Shown: positions 39,294-40,708 of the stretch, in pieces | Position numbering within the stretch: position 1 is the stretch's first letter | Layout of the letters: the number at the start of each line of letters is the position of its first letter | Assembly (NCBI GenBank): GCA_902778285.1 | Contig: CACYXC010000025.1 | Coordinates: forward strand, 1-40,708 | Reading direction: 5' to 3' | DNA from: Oscillospiraceae bacterium | GTDB taxonomy: Bacteria > Bacillota > Clostridia > Oscillospirales > Oscillospiraceae | Length of the DNA stretch: 40,708 bases | Program-made: the position numbers and the translations under genes | The notes under the pieces: generated by a model | The model's database searches: none | What the model saw: only the letters and a program-made list of their open reading frames with translations | What the model was told of the DNA's origin: nothing

Positions 39294-39317
39294 TCTAACA
39301 GCGACTCTAACAGCGAC
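39294..39317. repeat. 12-bp tandem repeat next to the divergent promoters
   Basis: TCTAACAGCGAC occurs twice in direct tandem (39294-39305, 39306-39317). It lies just upstream of the minus-strand -35 box and in the leader of the plus-strand gene. This is a natural position for an operator controlling the choice of direction. Confidence 0.65.
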
Positions 39318-39331
39318 GGGGAGGGTTATCC

Positions 39332-40486
39332 GTGTACGACGAATTCGACTATGAAATAAACAGGCCCAAATTGAGAAAGCCTGCCCTTGGCTTTGGCGAC
39401 ATCGGGGGAGCAGGGCAGATCATATACAATCTTGTTCGGTTTGAAGAATACGATTGGGACAATGTCAAGGATCGGGATGTAATTATTCCGCTGTGCGATG
39501 CCAATCACAGCTTTATTCTTCCAAATGAGAAATCTCCGACCGGGAAGGAGATTCTCACCAGCCTGTATAATCTGGCGAAAAAAATAAACGACCTCCACGA
39601 TGAGAGATCGTTTCTGTATCGTATTGTGGATTGGTGCAAGCAGTATGGAAATCCGTATGCCGTGGATGAACTCTATGCTATGGTCACAGACCCGGGATAT
39701 GATCATGCACAAGACTATTGGATAGAGAAAACCGGCACATTTGAACTGAATCGGTTTATGTACGACCTTGGACGGCTGAACACGACGATGGCATTTTATT
39801 TTGCGCTTGAAAACCTGGTGTTTGACGAGGAGGCTATGGCCTATCATCTGAGCGAAGAAGAGCGTTTTTTTGAAGGTCTTCCTTTCTTCGAAAAGTATAA
39901 ATACTTCGATGACCTGCAGGAGGAAGAAATTGATCTGTCCACTGCAGAGGGTGACCTCAGGAAAGAGATCGCTCTGCTGGCAAAATACCGGAAAGAGCAT
40001 CCAGAAGCGGATACGGATGAGGATTGTTTGGACGATGATCATCCGGACGAAGAAGATGAAGTTATGTTTGCCGGGATCCCCTATGATGATTATGACGATC
40101 TTTATGATAAACTGATCGATATTATGCCGAGCTTCACGATTCGAGTCCGCAGAGATCCTAAAACGCAGCGTACAGTTTTTGCCGCGGAAGTGGAGTCCGT
40201 TTTTGATATTGCCTGGCTGACGCTGGCAAGGAAGATAGCGGACGATGTGCCGCCGGAGGAGAAGGGGAAGCATCAGGAGATAAAAGGGCCTATTAAGATC
40301 TGCCCGTTCTGCGGAGACGCTTTTATTCAGAACAGCAACCGGCAGATCACCTGCGGGAAGATCGAATGTAACCGGGAAAGGACGAAAAGAAACAAACGAC
40401 GGGAACGGGCAAAGAAAAGACAAGCCGACGCAGCACAGGACAAGAATGCAACATATAGTAACAACAATTCATCCGAAAACTGTTGA
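39332..40486 (+). CDS. DUF6076-like protein with C-terminal zinc-finger (384 residues)
   Basis: GTG 39332 follows GGGAGG at 8 bases. The N-terminal part is mainly helical and acidic: LGFGDIGGAGQIIYNLVRFEEYDWDN, and a helical core with NRFMYDLGRLNTTMAFYFALENLVFDEEAMAYHLSEEE. A very acidic linker spans about 225-250 (DTDEDCLDDDHPDEEDE). The C terminus is a zinc-finger of the form CPFCGDAFIQNSNRQITCGKIEC followed by a basic stretch (NRERTKRNKRRERAKKR), as in DUF6076/CGNR-like proteins. DNA or RNA binding is therefore likely. It is the only plus-strand gene of the element and has its own promoter, which suggests a cargo or control gene. The role is unknown. Confidence 0.75.
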   Translation: MYDEFDYEINRPKLRKPALGFGDIGGAGQIIYNLVRFEEYDWDNVKDRDVIIPLCDANHSFILPNEKSPTGKEILTSLYNLAKKINDLHDERSFLYRIVDWCKQYGNPYAVDELYAMVTDPGYDHAQDYWIEKTGTFELNRFMYDLGRLNTTMAFYFALENLVFDEEAMAYHLSEEERFFEGLPFFEKYKYFDDLQEEEIDLSTAEGDLRKEIALLAKYRKEHPEADTDEDCLDDDHPDEEDEVMFAGIPYDDYDDLYDKLIDIMPSFTIRVRRDPKTQRTVFAAEVESVFDIAWLTLARKIADDVPPEEKGKHQEIKGPIKICPFCGDAFIQNSNRQITCGKIECNRERTKRNKRRERAKKRQADAAQDKNATYSNNNSSENC

Positions 40487-40584
40487 AATCCTTCTTTTTT
40501 TGCTTTCTACCTAAGCATTCCTGCTTTCTCAAGACACTTTCCCATCTGTTTTTTTGATTATTTTCATCTGTCCTATGGGCTGGT
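40487..40584. other. Spacer holding the element's right border
   Basis: About 100 T-rich bases (runs of T at 40494-40500 and 40551-40557) without a gene. The right end of the element must lie here or slightly before, because glmS follows. No repeat shared with the left flank (31729-31893) could be found by eye. Confidence 0.35.

Positions 40585-40708
<124 letters not shown>

Larger units (their letters stand above)
31729..40550. mobile_element. Integrated element with large serine recombinases (borders approximate)
   Basis: Between the tRNA-Leu terminator and the 3' end of glmS lie about 8.8 kb of less GC-rich DNA. They hold two large serine recombinases, an excisionase-like HTH protein, a primase/helicase of the DUF3987 kind, small zinc-finger and SHOCT-like proteins and a divergent DUF6076-like gene. 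This gene set is that of Clostridial integrative elements that move with large serine recombinases. No conjugation gene (relaxase, VirD4, VirB4) is visible, so it would need help from another element or is a remnant. Exact attachment sites were not found. Such recombinases use short core crossovers that cannot be identified without an empty site. Confidence 0.7.

Overview
The window looks like chromosomal DNA of a high-GC, anaerobic, gut-type member of the Clostridia, most likely order Oscillospirales. The evidence is strong AGGAGG-type ribosome binding sites, sigma-A-like promoters, a BlaI/M56 pair, an RsbU/SpoIIE-type phosphatase, aconitase X, and intergenic spacers packed with hairpins. The genus cannot be fixed from the sequence. 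GC content is uneven: roughly 3050-28000 and 29700-31450 are GC-rich core DNA. Bases 1-2990, 28050-29600 and about 31700-40550 are visibly more A/T-rich and look acquired.

Layout. 1-2990: the end of an alpha/beta hydrolase, an adenosine deaminase and an ABC ATPase that are each broken by a small deletion, and an intact ABC-2 permease. 3058-6600: a BlaI-type repressor, an M56 (BlaR1-like) membrane protease fused to a duplicated beta-helix, and a tiny lipoprotein, behind a promoter with two BlaI-like operators. 6929-12474: SPFH protein, RlmI-like methyltransferase, DUF1858-like protein, GntR regulator, DegV protein and a membrane-anchored XRE regulator. 12847-15795: a tight operon of DUF364-like protein, PMT-type glycosyltransferase and acyl-ACP thioesterase. 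15872-20416: PlsY, RluA-type pseudouridine synthase, RlmD, PP2C phosphatase and a 45-residue basic protein. 20607-27928, all on the minus strand: HtpG, then HemW, VanW-like protein and MetG. 28236-29423: an A/T-rich orphan gene beside a possible transposase remnant. 29718-31453: both subunits of aconitase X. 31591-31676: tRNA-Leu(UAA).

About 31720-40550 is an integrated element lying between tRNA-Leu and glmS, whose 3' end enters at the right edge. It carries two large serine recombinases, a SHOCT-like protein, an HTH/zinc-finger protein, a DUF3987-type primase/helicase with a 4-bp frameshifting duplication, an excisionase-like protein and small genes, all on the minus strand. A divergent zinc-finger gene of the DUF6076 kind lies on the plus strand. 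Two overlapping divergent promoters next to a 12-bp tandem repeat form the likely control point of the element.

The most unusual non-coding signal is a set of intergenic modules made of four to seven back-to-back hairpins (8019-8114, 10484-10801, 12611-12797, 20434-20587, 25870-26014). Two of them (10573-10706 and 20454-20587) are diverged copies of one sequence whose stems are kept by paired changes, as expected of a structured RNA or a hairpin-type mobile repeat.
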